Shown here piece by piece: positions 52,559-60,073 of a stretch of 64,000 bases of DNA. The DNA is from an uncultured Myxococcales bacterium. GTDB taxonomy: Bacteria; Myxococcota_A; Polyangia; Polyangiales; Polyangiaceae. Location: contig CALFEQ010000178.1 of the NCBI GenBank assembly GCA_937949945.1, positions 1 to 64,000 on the forward strand, given 5' to 3'. Position numbers and translations under genes: made by a program. The notes under the pieces are model-generated. The model was given only the letters and a program-made list of their open reading frames with translations, searched no databases and was not told the origin of the DNA. Position 1 is the first letter of the stretch. Every line of letters starts with the position of its first letter.

Positions 52559-53185
52559 ATGGCACACCGTCTCGCTCCCTTCCATGTCCGCGCCCTCCCA
52601 CTGCTCGCCGGGGTCGCTGCGCTCGCGCTCGTCGGGTGCGATTCGCCCGGTTTCTCGTCGAAGAAGGCGAAATCGCCGAACGAGCTCGCGAAGAAGCCGG
52701 CGGTCGGCCAGACGACCACGACGTCCGCCGGGCCGCTCGAGGGTCGGACCGACGCGGACGAAGACTCGCCGCAGAAGCCCAGTGTCTACACGCCCGGCCT
52801 CAGCGTCTCGGATCGCATCGCGCAGGCCTGCGGGATCGCGCCGCGCGCGGCGGACAAGACGGTCGCGCCCAGCTTCGAGTTCGATTCGGCCGCGCTCGGG
52901 GAAGAAGACCGGGAGATGCTCGCCGAGGTCGCCCGGTGCCTGACCACGGGCCCGCTCCGGGGAAGGTCGGTCACGCTCATCGGCCGCGCCGACGCTCGCG
53001 GCGAGCCCGAGTACAACATGAGCCTCGGCGAGAGCCGCGCGAACGCCGTCCACCGCTACCTCGTCGACCTCGGCGTCGGGCGCGACCAGATGCGCGTGAC
53101 GTCGCGCGGGGAGATGGACGCGACCGGCACCGACGAAGAAGGCTGGGCTCGCGATCGCCGCGTCGACATCGAGCTCGTCATGTGA
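52559..53185 (+). CDS. OmpA-family lipoprotein
   Basis: A 208-residue protein with a lipobox (ALALVGC), a Lys/Ser/Thr/Pro linker, and a C-terminal OmpA domain from about residue 95 (FEFDSAALGEEDREMLAEVARCL...VTLIGRADARGEPEYNMSLGESRANAVHRYLVDLGV...ARDRRVDIEL). It should anchor the outer membrane to peptidoglycan as Pal does, though no tol genes are adjacent. The ATG at 52559 gives a normal signal peptide. Confidence 0.9.
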   Translation: MAHRLAPFHVRALPLLAGVAALALVGCDSPGFSSKKAKSPNELAKKPAVGQTTTTSAGPLEGRTDADEDSPQKPSVYTPGLSVSDRIAQACGIAPRAADKTVAPSFEFDSAALGEEDREMLAEVARCLTTGPLRGRSVTLIGRADARGEPEYNMSLGESRANAVHRYLVDLGVGRDQMRVTSRGEMDATGTDEEGWARDRRVDIELVM

Positions 53186-53217
53186 AGCGGGCCCGAGAGG
53201 GCGACTAGAATGGGGCC

Positions 53218-53859
53218 GTGGTCGACGGCCTCGAGCTCGAGCGACAGCCTCTCGGGCGGGCGGATCCGCCGCATCCGCTCGTGCCTCTTCCGCGCGCGTT
53301 CTTCGAGCGGGACGCGCTCGTGCTCGCGCGCGCGCTCATCGGCACCCGCCTCGTCGTGCGTCACGAGGACCAGATCCGGGTCGCCCGCATCGTCGAGACG
53401 GAGGCCTACCGCGGGCCGAAGGACCTCGCTTGCCACGCGCGCGCCGGCGTGACCCGACGCACACGCACGCTCTACGGGCCGCCGGGGCATGCGTACGTCT
53501 TCCTCATCTACGGCATGTACGACTGCTTCAACGTCGTCTGCTTCGGCGAGGGGAAGGGGCACGCCGTCCTGGTGCGCGCCGTCGAGCCGATCTCCGGACT
53601 CCCCGACGGCGCCGGCACCGACGGACCCGGCAGGCTCACGCGCGCGCTCGGCATCACACGACGCGACGACGCGATCGACCTCGTCGCCGGCGACCGCATC
53701 TTCCTCGCCGCGCGCGACCGGAGGCCGAAGATCGGCGTCACGCCTCGCGTGGGGGTGGCCTACGCGGGGGTGTGGGCGGACAAGCCGTGGAGGTTCTTCG
53801 ACGCTGGGAGCCGATTCGTTTCCCGGCCGCCGGCGCGGATGATTGGACGGGGGCGCTGA
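53218..53859 (+). CDS. 3-methyladenine DNA glycosylase (AAG/MPG type)
   Basis: A 213-residue base-excision repair enzyme that removes alkylated purines. The family signature IVETEAYRGPKDLACHA contains the catalytic Glu, and RTRTLYGPPGHAYVFLIYGMYDCFNVV forms the DNA-intercalating and base-binding region; GPGRLTRALGI follows. The length is normal for bacterial members. The start is GTG 53218. A dense set of heptamer repeats begins 4 nt after its stop. Confidence 0.93.
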   Translation: MVDGLELERQPLGRADPPHPLVPLPRAFFERDALVLARALIGTRLVVRHEDQIRVARIVETEAYRGPKDLACHARAGVTRRTRTLYGPPGHAYVFLIYGMYDCFNVVCFGEGKGHAVLVRAVEPISGLPDGAGTDGPGRLTRALGITRRDDAIDLVAGDRIFLAARDRRPKIGVTPRVGVAYAGVWADKPWRFFDAGSRFVSRPPARMIGRGR

Positions 53860-53863
53860 AAAA

Positions 53864-53903
53864 GGCCTCAGGCCTCGGGCCTCGGGCCTCGAAGGAGGCC
53901 TCA
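53864..53903 (+). repeat. GGCCTCA/G heptamers
   Basis: GGCCTCA, then three GGCCTCG, then after 5 nt another GGCCTCA. The array starts 4 nt after the glycosylase stop. Confidence 0.88.
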
Positions 53904-53912
53904 GGCGCGTCC

Positions 53913-53947
53913 GTCCTCAGTCCTCAGTCCTCAGTCCTCAGTCCTCA
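53913..53947 (+). repeat. GTCCTCA heptamer array, 5 perfect units
   Basis: Five identical 7-bp units in a row, the same unit as at 27524-27551 in another phase. Confidence 0.95.
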
Positions 53948-53959
53948 GCGTCTGAGGAT

Positions 53960-53978
53960 GCGCGCGCGAAGCGCGCGC
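53960..53978. terminator. GCGCGCGC hairpin inside repeat cluster
   Basis: GCGCGCGC (53960-53967), loop GAA, GCGCGCGC (53971-53978). It sits between the heptamers of the two convergent genes and may act on both. Confidence 0.6.
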
Positions 53979-53981
53979 TAC

Positions 53982-54009
53982 TGGAGCCTGGAGCCCGGAG
54001 CCTGGAGCC
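53982..54009 (-). repeat. GGCTCCA/G heptamer array, 4 units
   Basis: Minus strand GGCTCCA, GGCTCCG, GGCTCCA, GGCTCCA, starting 4 nt after the stop of the minus-strand lipoprotein gene, in sense orientation. Confidence 0.9.
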
Positions 54010-54013
54010 TCCT

Positions 54014-54520
54014 TCACGGAGACTGCCAGACGACGGCTCGCGCCACGACGCTCGGTGACGACGCCTCGACCACCAACCGGAGGCGCTCGCCTTTGCGCGC
54101 GCACGCGGGGCCGCGCGGTGGGACGAGGCCGGCGGATTCGGCGTGGGCGCCGCGTGGGGCTCGGGCGTCGTCTTCGAACCACGCGCGGACCGGGGCGCTC
54201 GCGGCGACGAGCGCACGGAAGCACGTGTCGGCCGACTTGGCCTCGAGCACGACAGGCGCGGAGAGGACGTCGTCCGTTCGCAGCGCCTCGCGCATGAGCG
54301 GCAGGTCCGTCGGGCCGCGGGCCGCGAGCTCGTCGAGGGAAGGGACGGCGGGCTCCGGCGGGGCGGCCGCTTCGGCGCCTGCGTCGGACGGCGGCGCGGC
54401 GACGGGCCTCGGCGGCGGGGCGGGGCGGCGGTCGGACGCCGGCGCGCAAGCGAGCGCCGTCGCGGCGAGGACCGCGAGCAGGTGCGGCGATCGTGCGGCC
54501 GCGTGGACGTGACGGCTCAC
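54014..54520 (-). CDS. Small lipoprotein
   Basis: A 168-residue protein with a lipobox (LAATALAC), an Ala/Pro-rich linker to about residue 60, and a small C-terminal domain (ADTCFRALVAASAPVRAWFEDDARAPRG...ACARKGERLRLVVEASSP) that is beta-rich with two cysteines. Family not recognised. Its GTG start overlaps the bactofilin stop by 4 nt, so it is translated together with bactofilin. Confidence 0.72.
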   Translation of the reverse strand: MSRHVHAAARSPHLLAVLAATALACAPASDRRPAPPPRPVAAPPSDAGAEAAAPPEPAVPSLDELAARGPTDLPLMREALRTDDVLSAPVVLEAKSADTCFRALVAASAPVRAWFEDDARAPRGAHAESAGLVPPRGPACARKGERLRLVVEASSPSVVARAVVWQSP

Positions 54521-54951
54521 GCGCGCGGCTGATCCGCCTTCTCCCGCGACGCGCGGGCGTCGTCCTTGCCGTTGTCCTTCGACTCCTTCGCGGACTTGTC
54601 CTCTTCGGGCTTGTCCACGTCCATGCGGCAGGAGCCTTGGAACTCGACGCCGCGCTCGATGTACAGGGACGGCGAGCTGATGTTCCCGATCAGCTTTCCG
54701 GGCGCGTGGATCTCGATCGCCTGGGTCGCGCGCACGTTGCCGTGCACCGAGCCGCCGCGGATGATCACGGTCGCGACGTCGATCTCGGCGTGCACCTCCG
54801 CGCCGTCGCCGATGATGAGCGTGTCGTCGCTCTTGATCTCACCCTTGAAGATGCCGTCGATGCGGACACGTCCCTCGAAGTAGAGCTTGCCTTCGAACCG
54901 CGTGCCGCGACCGAGGAGTGCCGTGATTTCCGTGGCGGGGAGAGCGTCCAT
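54517..54951 (-). CDS. Bactofilin (polymer-forming cytoskeletal protein)
   Basis: A 144-residue cytoskeletal protein. The bactofilin core spans about residues 8-110, a right-handed beta-helix with repeated strands: GTRFEGKLYFEGRVRIDGIFKGEIKSDDTLIIGDGAEVHAEIDVATVIIRGGSVHGNVRATQAIEIHAPGKLIGNI. The C-terminal tail is highly charged (Lys/Asp/Glu). Bactofilins set cell shape and organise poles in myxobacteria. Start ATG 54951 (MDALPATEITALLG). Confidence 0.93.
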   Translation of the reverse strand: MDALPATEITALLGRGTRFEGKLYFEGRVRIDGIFKGEIKSDDTLIIGDGAEVHAEIDVATVIIRGGSVHGNVRATQAIEIHAPGKLIGNISSPSLYIERGVEFQGSCRMDVDKPEEDKSAKESKDNGKDDARASREKADQPRA

Positions 54952-55150
54952 GATGGGGCACCCGGTAGCAGCGCGAGCGGGTGTTGGCAACTGCGTTGAG
55001 CGCTCGCGGGCGCGCCGAAGGCCCCCGCGCGCCACGGTCGAGATCGCCCGCACGCCGTCCGCGGCGCGCTTATCGAAGCGTGGCGGCGCGACGGGCCGAA
55101 CGTGACGGGCGGTTTGTAGCGCGCTCTTCCGGCGTGCTCTAATCGTGACC

Positions 55151-55819
55151 ATGAAGCGCGCTTTGTCCTTCGCCGTCGCCGCGAGCGTCGCCCTCGGCCT
55201 GGTCGGCCGCGCGGACGCGCAGCCTGCGCAGATGCCGGACGTGCTGCCTCCTCCGCAAGAAGGCAGCGGGCCGAACCCGGACACTCCGGAGCAGCAGGCA
55301 AAGCCGAGCATCCCGGCGGCGGGTTACGCGTACAGCGACCGGCCGGTGAAGTCGGGGAGGGGGGCGCCGCGCGTGAAGTACCGCCGCACGGGCCCCGTCG
55401 TGAACATGCCCGGCTTCGAGCAGACGAGCGACGGCGGCTCGCGCCTGTTCGTCGCGCTCTCGCAGGCCGTCCCCGTCGAGGAGCGGAAGGCGCACGGGTC
55501 GCTCACGTACGTGCTCAAGGGCGCGAGCCCGCGCGTCTGGAACAACACGAACGCGCTCGTGACGGTGCACTTCAACACGCCGGTGTATCGCGCGCGGCTC
55601 GTTCCGCAGGGCCAGGATCTGCATTTCGTCGTCGAGCTCCGCGCCGACGTCACGCCGACGTGGAAGATGAACGACGCGTCGGGGGACAAGCCCGCGATGC
55701 TCACGATCGACTTCCCGAAGGGCGATTACCTCTCCATCGCCCAGCCCATCGCGAGACGTGCTCCCGCGAAGGCGGCGCGGACGAAGCGGGCCTCGAAGCC
55801 CGCGCCGGCGAAGCCCTGA
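55151..55819 (+). CDS. Exported beta-rich protein upstream of LptD-like gene
   Basis: A 222-residue protein with a signal peptide (LSFAVAASVALGLVGRADA), a Pro-rich linker and a beta-rich domain (PGFEQTSDGGSRLFVALSQAVPVEERKAHGSLTYVLKGA...TVHFNTPVYRARLVPQGQDLHFVVELR). The pattern recalls AMIN-type envelope domains, but this is only an impression. The C-terminus is Lys/Pro/Ala-rich. It is 22 nt upstream of the LptD-like gene, which points to a shared envelope role. ATG 55151 preferred; GTG 55145 is possible. Confidence 0.75.
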   Translation: MKRALSFAVAASVALGLVGRADAQPAQMPDVLPPPQEGSGPNPDTPEQQAKPSIPAAGYAYSDRPVKSGRGAPRVKYRRTGPVVNMPGFEQTSDGGSRLFVALSQAVPVEERKAHGSLTYVLKGASPRVWNNTNALVTVHFNTPVYRARLVPQGQDLHFVVELRADVTPTWKMNDASGDKPAMLTIDFPKGDYLSIAQPIARRAPAKAARTKRASKPAPAKP

Positions 55820-55841
55820 AGGGCGACCGCGCCGAGCCTGG

Positions 55842-57845
55842 ATGCGAGCGACTGCGGCTTGCCTCGCTGTCGTCGTCTTCGTCGCGTCCCGCACGGCATC
55901 CGCGCGCGAGGCAGGTGCGCTGCACGAAGACGATTCCGAGGAGCTGGACGGCCTCGAAGAGGAAGCCTTCGGCACGCGCGGCCTCGTGAAGACGCGCGCG
56001 GAGGTGGTGAGCTTCGACGCGCGCGAGCGCAGCCTCGAGCTGTCCGGCGACGTGCGCATCGATTCGCCGCCGTTCCATCTTCGCAGCCAGCGCATCCGGC
56101 TCACGCGCACGCGGTGGGGCATCGAGGCCGACGGCCGGGGTCGGCTCGCGTTCTGCCCGTGCCTCGGGACGCCGCTGACGATCGAGTTCGACAAGGCGAT
56201 CGTCGCGCCGCCCGGCGAGCTGATCCTGAAGAACCCGAAGCTCGAGTTCTACGGCGTACCCGTGATGTACCTGCCATGGTTCTGGATGCGGTCCGACGAG
56301 AAGATCGGGCTGCTCCCGCCCGACGTGGCGTACCGCGGCCAGGACGGCCTCTTCGTGGGAGGAGGCGTGCACCTGCCGTGGCGCGATCGCGGCGACAAGC
56401 ACGCGCTGGACCTTCGCGGCGGGGCGTACACGCGCGGCGGCTTCGTCGCCGACGCTCGCCTCCGGTCGCCGGTCGCGACGACTCGGATCCGCTGGGACCG
56501 CTTGCCCGGCGCGCAGGCTCCCTTGCTGCCGTGGCCGGACGCGGGAGGCTCCGCGGACGACGGCCTGTGGGTCGACGCCCGAGGCGCGAGCGGCGCGGAC
56601 GGCCTCACGGTCGCCTGGGACGCCGACGTCCTCCGAGGACGGCGTGGCGTGGCCGCCACGAGCGACGTCGACGCGGCGGCGAAGCCATGGGACCGCGCCG
56701 CGTTCTCCGGCGCCGTGCGCGTGGGCCCCATCCTCGCCGAGACGGGCATCCGAGCCGTCACGCGGCGCGGCGGCGATCTCACCGCGGTGGACGCGTCGGG
56801 CCCGTTCGTCGCGCTCCGATCCTCCGGCGCGGTGCTCTCGACCATCACGTGGGACGCCACCGTCGAGGGCGGCGCGCTGCGTGTCTCGAGCGCGGCCGCG
56901 AGCGCCGTCGCGAGGGAGCCGCCGCCGATCACGCCCGACAGCATCAGCTATGCGCGCGCCGAAATCGGCGCGCTGGGCGGGACCACCTTCGGCCCTTTCG
57001 CGGCGTCGCTCGGCGCGCGTGCGGCCGGCGACGTCGCGGCCGAAGGGCGCCGCAACGGGAGCGATCAGGCGGCGAGCGCGCGCCTGCACGTCGGCGCGCC
57101 GCTCGTGAGGGCGTTCGCCTCCGCGCACGACGATCCGTACGAGCGCAACGATCCGCTCGTCCACGTCATCGAGCCCTTCGTCGCGGCGTCGGTGCTCCAC
57201 GCGCGGGGGGACGCGATCCTCGGGACGCTGCCGGGACGAGCGATGGCGACGGTGTCCGGAACGGCGCCCGTGACGGAGACGGGCCTCACGTCGACGCTCG
57301 GCCGCTGGGGGCGTCGCGAGGCGGTCGAGGTCGCCGTCGCGGGCGGCGCCGCGTACGGTGACGAAGGCCCGTCTCCGCTCGCGCGGGCGCGCCTCTCGGG
57401 ATCGATCCCTTGGCTCGGCGCTCAGGTCGAGACGGGGCACGTGGTCCCCGTGCGAGGGATGCCGGGAGGCGACGTCGTCGTCGCGCGGCTGCGCTTCGGT
57501 CGAAGCGACGGCCCGCGCGTGCTCTCGAACATCGCGACGCGCGAAGGGATCGATCCGGTCCTCGCGCGTGCGTTGTCCGAGCCGGCCCTCGACGTCCCCG
57601 CGGGCCTTCTCGCCCGCGAAGGCACGACGGCAGGCGCCGGCCTCGTCGTCCCGTGGGCGCGCGCGATCACGACGAGCATCGGCGCGGACGCCGACGTGAC
57701 GGCGCAGGCGCTGGTCGCCGCGCGCGCCGGCCTCGAGCTCCGCGATCGCTGCCAGTGCGTCACGTTTCGCGTCAACGGCTCGCACCGGATCGGCCGCGAC
57801 GGCGTGGACGTGTGGGTCGCCCTCGACTTCGCGGCCGATCGCTGA
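55842..57845 (+). CDS. LptD-like LPS-assembly outer-membrane protein
   Basis: A 667-residue protein with a signal peptide (ACLAVVVFVASRTASA). Residues 45-150 form an OstA/LptA-type beta-jellyroll (VVSFDARERSLELSGDVRIDSPPFHLRSQRIRLTR). A segment typical of LptD follows (LILKNPKLEFYGVPVMYLPWFWMRSDEKIGLLPPDVAYRGQDGLFVGGG), and the rest is a beta-barrel. It should help place lipopolysaccharide or related lipids in the outer membrane. It carries the pair FCPC early on and CQC near the end instead of the usual LptD cysteine pairs. Whether it is the main LptD or a paralogue is not clear. Confidence 0.8.
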   Translation: MRATAACLAVVVFVASRTASAREAGALHEDDSEELDGLEEEAFGTRGLVKTRAEVVSFDARERSLELSGDVRIDSPPFHLRSQRIRLTRTRWGIEADGRGRLAFCPCLGTPLTIEFDKAIVAPPGELILKNPKLEFYGVPVMYLPWFWMRSDEKIGLLPPDVAYRGQDGLFVGGGVHLPWRDRGDKHALDLRGGAYTRGGFVADARLRSPVATTRIRWDRLPGAQAPLLPWPDAGGSADDGLWVDARGASGADGLTVAWDADVLRGRRGVAATSDVDAAAKPWDRAAFSGAVRVGPILAETGIRAVTRRGGDLTAVDASGPFVALRSSGAVLSTITWDATVEGGALRVSSAAASAVAREPPPITPDSISYARAEIGALGGTTFGPFAASLGARAAGDVAAEGRRNGSDQAASARLHVGAPLVRAFASAHDDPYERNDPLVHVIEPFVAASVLHARGDAILGTLPGRAMATVSGTAPVTETGLTSTLGRWGRREAVEVAVAGGAAYGDEGPSPLARARLSGSIPWLGAQVETGHVVPVRGMPGGDVVVARLRFGRSDGPRVLSNIATREGIDPVLARALSEPALDVPAGLLAREGTTAGAGLVVPWARAITTSIGADADVTAQALVAARAGLELRDRCQCVTFRVNGSHRIGRDGVDVWVALDFAADR

Positions 57846-58035
57846 CGGATGCGGTGTGTAGTGCTCGAGGTCGTCGCTCGCCGCCGCGCGGCGTGGCCTC
57901 GTGCGCCGGGGCGAACCGCAGCGTGCCCGGCGATCCACGTCGAGAAACCGCGTCTGCGCCGGCACGGCAACCCGCATGCATCCGGGCACGGCACGAGGCT
58001 CGACCGCTCGAGGCCTCGCGGTGAGGGAGGCGGTG

Positions 58036-58260
58036 ATGGCGACGAATCGAATGCAGCAGGCCTACGAGGAGTGGCTCCGCAGGGTGCTCGCGGCGGTCCG
58101 TTGCCCGACCCACGACGCGGCCCCGGCCAACGTGCGGTTCTCGTGGCGCGCGGACGACGATCGCGTCTGCGACTTCGCGATCGACCGTTGCTGCGACGAG
58201 CTCGATCGGCTCGTGTGCCGGACCCTCGGATCGGTGCCGGGCGCTCGCCTGCCGTACTGA
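58036..58260 (+). CDS. Small hypothetical protein
   Basis: 74 residues from ATG 58036 after GGGAGG (MATNRMQQAYEEWLRRVLAAVRCPTHDAAPANVRFSWR...). It has five cysteines and a mixed, non-repetitive composition unlike the neighbouring shadow frames, so it is probably real. No family is recognised. It lies between the LptD-like gene and bfr. Confidence 0.5.
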   Translation: MATNRMQQAYEEWLRRVLAAVRCPTHDAAPANVRFSWRADDDRVCDFAIDRCCDELDRLVCRTLGSVPGARLPY

Positions 58261-58380
58261 CGCGCACGGCGTCGAAGGCGAGAGCCTCCGCTCGCGCCGT
58301 CGAGAGCTCGTGCGCTTGCATCATGCACGTCGGCGCGTGCGCGCATCGACGTTCGTGGAGGCACGAGCGCGACGCTTGTC

Positions 58381-58405
58381 GAAAGCGATTCTCAGAATCG
58401 CTTTC
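58381..58405. promoter_or_regulatory. Perfect 25-bp palindrome upstream of bfr
   Basis: GAAAGCGATTCT, a central C, and AGAATCGCTTTC form a flawless inverted repeat 90 bp before the bfr start. It contains GATTCTCA, an octamer common in Fur boxes, though the match to the 19-bp Fur consensus is poor. A dimeric, probably metal-responsive, regulator is likely to bind. Confidence 0.7.
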
Positions 58406-58495
58406 ACGTTCTGTTCTTGCACGCGTGCGCTCGCGGTGCTGGATTCGAAGTGCACGCGAGTCCGCGTGCGACGAACCTCAGCGAAGGAGGACGCC

Positions 58496-58966
58496 ATGAA
58501 GGGCGATCCCAAGGTCATCGATCTCCTCAACGAGATCCTCACGGGCGAGCTCACCGCCATCAACCAGTACTTCTTGCACGCGAAGATGTGCGCGAACTGG
58601 GGCTACGAACGGCTCCACGAGAAGATCCGCAAGGAGTCGATCGACGAGATGAAGCACGCCGAGATGCTCACGGAGCGCATCCTCTACCTGGAGGGGCTCC
58701 CCAACCTGCAGCGTCTCGGCAAGCTCAACATCGGCACGACCGTGGTCGAGATGCTGAAGAACGATCTCGCGGTCGAGCAGGTCGCCATCCCGCTCCTCAA
58801 CAAGGCGATCGAGGCGTGCCGCCAGCTCGGCGACAACGGCACCGAGGCCATGCTGACGAAGATCCTCACGAGCGAGGAGGAGCACGTCGACTGGCTGGAG
58901 GCGCAGCTCGAGCTCGTGAAGCAGGTCGGCGAGGCGCAGTACCTCTCGCAGCAGATCCGCAGCTAG
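58496..58966 (+). CDS. bfr: Bacterioferritin
   Basis: A 156-residue four-helix subunit of the 24-mer iron store. The di-iron ferroxidase ligands Glu18, Glu51 and His54 are in place, followed by the second-half Glu and ExxH (EEEHVDWLE). The haem-binding Met52 is also conserved. GAAGGAGG lies just before the ATG at 58496. The next gene but one element downstream is bfd, whose product releases iron from Bfr, so storage and release are coded together. Confidence 0.97.
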   Translation: MKGDPKVIDLLNEILTGELTAINQYFLHAKMCANWGYERLHEKIRKESIDEMKHAEMLTERILYLEGLPNLQRLGKLNIGTTVVEMLKNDLAVEQVAIPLLNKAIEACRQLGDNGTEAMLTKILTSEEEHVDWLEAQLELVKQVGEAQYLSQQIRS

Positions 58967-59085
58967 CGCGGCGGAAGGCCCCGGCTCGGCCCCCACGGAT
59001 GGGGTCGATGTCCGTTGGTCAAGTCCGCGTAATATTTCTTGCTTTCGTGGGAAGCTCGACGGGGGACGAGCTCCGCTCTTGAAAT

Positions 59086-59104
59086 GAAAACGGCTTTCAT
59101 TATC
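59086..59104. promoter_or_regulatory. Fur-box-like site upstream of bfd
   Basis: GAAAACGGCTTTCATTATC matches the 19-bp Fur consensus at 13 of 19 positions by my count, and AATGAAA-ACGGC-TTTCATT here is a perfect inverted repeat. It lies 12 bp before the bfd start. Confidence 0.65.
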
Positions 59105-59115
59105 TTTAGCCCGAG

Positions 59116-59364
59116 ATGTACGTCTGCGTCTGCATGGCGGTCACCGAGGCTGAAGTCGAGAACGCGATCCGCGGCGGTGCGACGACGCGTGAAGCGGTGA
59201 CCCTGGCGTGCAAGGCCGGCGGAGACTGCGGCGCCTGTCACGGCATGATCCGCACGATGATCGAGGACTACCTCGAGGACTGCGAGGCGACGGCCGAGCG
59301 GCGTCCCGTCGCAGCCGATCGGCTGGTTCCGGACTCGGCGTTGCTCCGTACGCGCGCGGCCTGA
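59116..59364 (+). CDS. bfd: Bacterioferritin-associated ferredoxin
   Basis: An 82-residue [2Fe-2S] protein. Cys4, Cys6, Cys38 and Cys41 are at the exact positions known from E. coli Bfd. The C-terminal 25 residues extend beyond the E. coli protein. Bfd reduces ferric iron in bacterioferritin so that it can leave when iron is short, which fits the Fur-like site in front of it. Confidence 0.94.
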   Translation: MYVCVCMAVTEAEVENAIRGGATTREAVTLACKAGGDCGACHGMIRTMIEDYLEDCEATAERRPVAADRLVPDSALLRTRAA

Positions 59365-59386
59365 CCCCGCCTGGCGCGGGCCGAAG

Positions 59387-60073
59387 CTAGAAGATCAGCA
59401 CGCCGACGGCGGCGAGCACGATGCCCGTCGCGGCGATGGCGAGCTCGCCCCACGCGAGCGTCTTCGAGCGCGCGAAACGCACCGCGCCGGCGAGGAAGAG
59501 CGCACCGCCGAGCGCGAGGAAGGCGAAGACGGCCGACGAGGGTACTGGGTTCGTCGCGAGCGCGGCGCGGAGCCGCTCCTCCGTCGCGGCGGGTGAAGGC
59601 GTACCTCCCGCGGCGGCCGCGGCCATGTCGATCCGGTGCTCGAGGCGCGCGATCTCGACGTCGGCGCGCTGGCGTCGAGACGGCGAGCGATCGAGGACGA
59701 TCGTGCCGAGCGCTGCCGCGCGCACGGCGCGCCACGCGGCGACGGCCTCCGCGTGGTCGCCACGTGCCTCTGCGTCCTTCGCGATCGCGTAGAGCCGGGC
59801 GTAGCCGAGCTCCGACGACGTGCACGTCGGGCAGCGCGCCTCCGCCGCCGCGCGGGCGAAGACGATCGCCTCGACCCGATCGGCGCGCGCGAGCGCCTCG
59901 TCGCACGCGGCGAGCGCCCGGTTGCCCTCGCGGATGCGCGTGATCCACGCCGTGACGACGACCAGCAGCGCGAGCGCCGCGACGAACGACGGTCGCCGAA
60001 CGGCGTTCCACCGGGACGGGCGCGCCTCCTCGGCCCCGGTCGCGGCAGCGGCTCGTGCGTCGACCTGCGTCAC
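59387..60073 (-). CDS. Membrane protein with a periplasmic helical domain
   Basis: A 228-residue protein starting at GTG 60073 and overlapping the upstream permease stop by 4 nt (GTGA). One N-terminal membrane helix (PSFVAALALLVVVTAWI) is followed by a TPR-like helical domain (residues 45-150, with a CPTC pair) and two C-terminal helices (AVFAFLALGGALFLAGAVRF and LAIAATGIVLAAVGVLIF). It is coupled to the ABC-2 permease and probably works with it. No family recognised. Confidence 0.75.
   Translation of the reverse strand: MTQVDARAAAATGAEEARPSRWNAVRRPSFVAALALLVVVTAWITRIREGNRALAACDEALARADRVEAIVFARAAAEARCPTCTSSELGYARLYAIAKDAEARGDHAEAVAAWRAVRAAALGTIVLDRSPSRRQRADVEIARLEHRIDMAAAAAGGTPSPAATEERLRAALATNPVPSSAVFAFLALGGALFLAGAVRFARSKTLAWGELAIAATGIVLAAVGVLIF

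Noticed and set aside
53864..54009. CRISPR-like array
   Set aside because: Units are 7 bp and directly adjacent, with no spacers and no cas genes.
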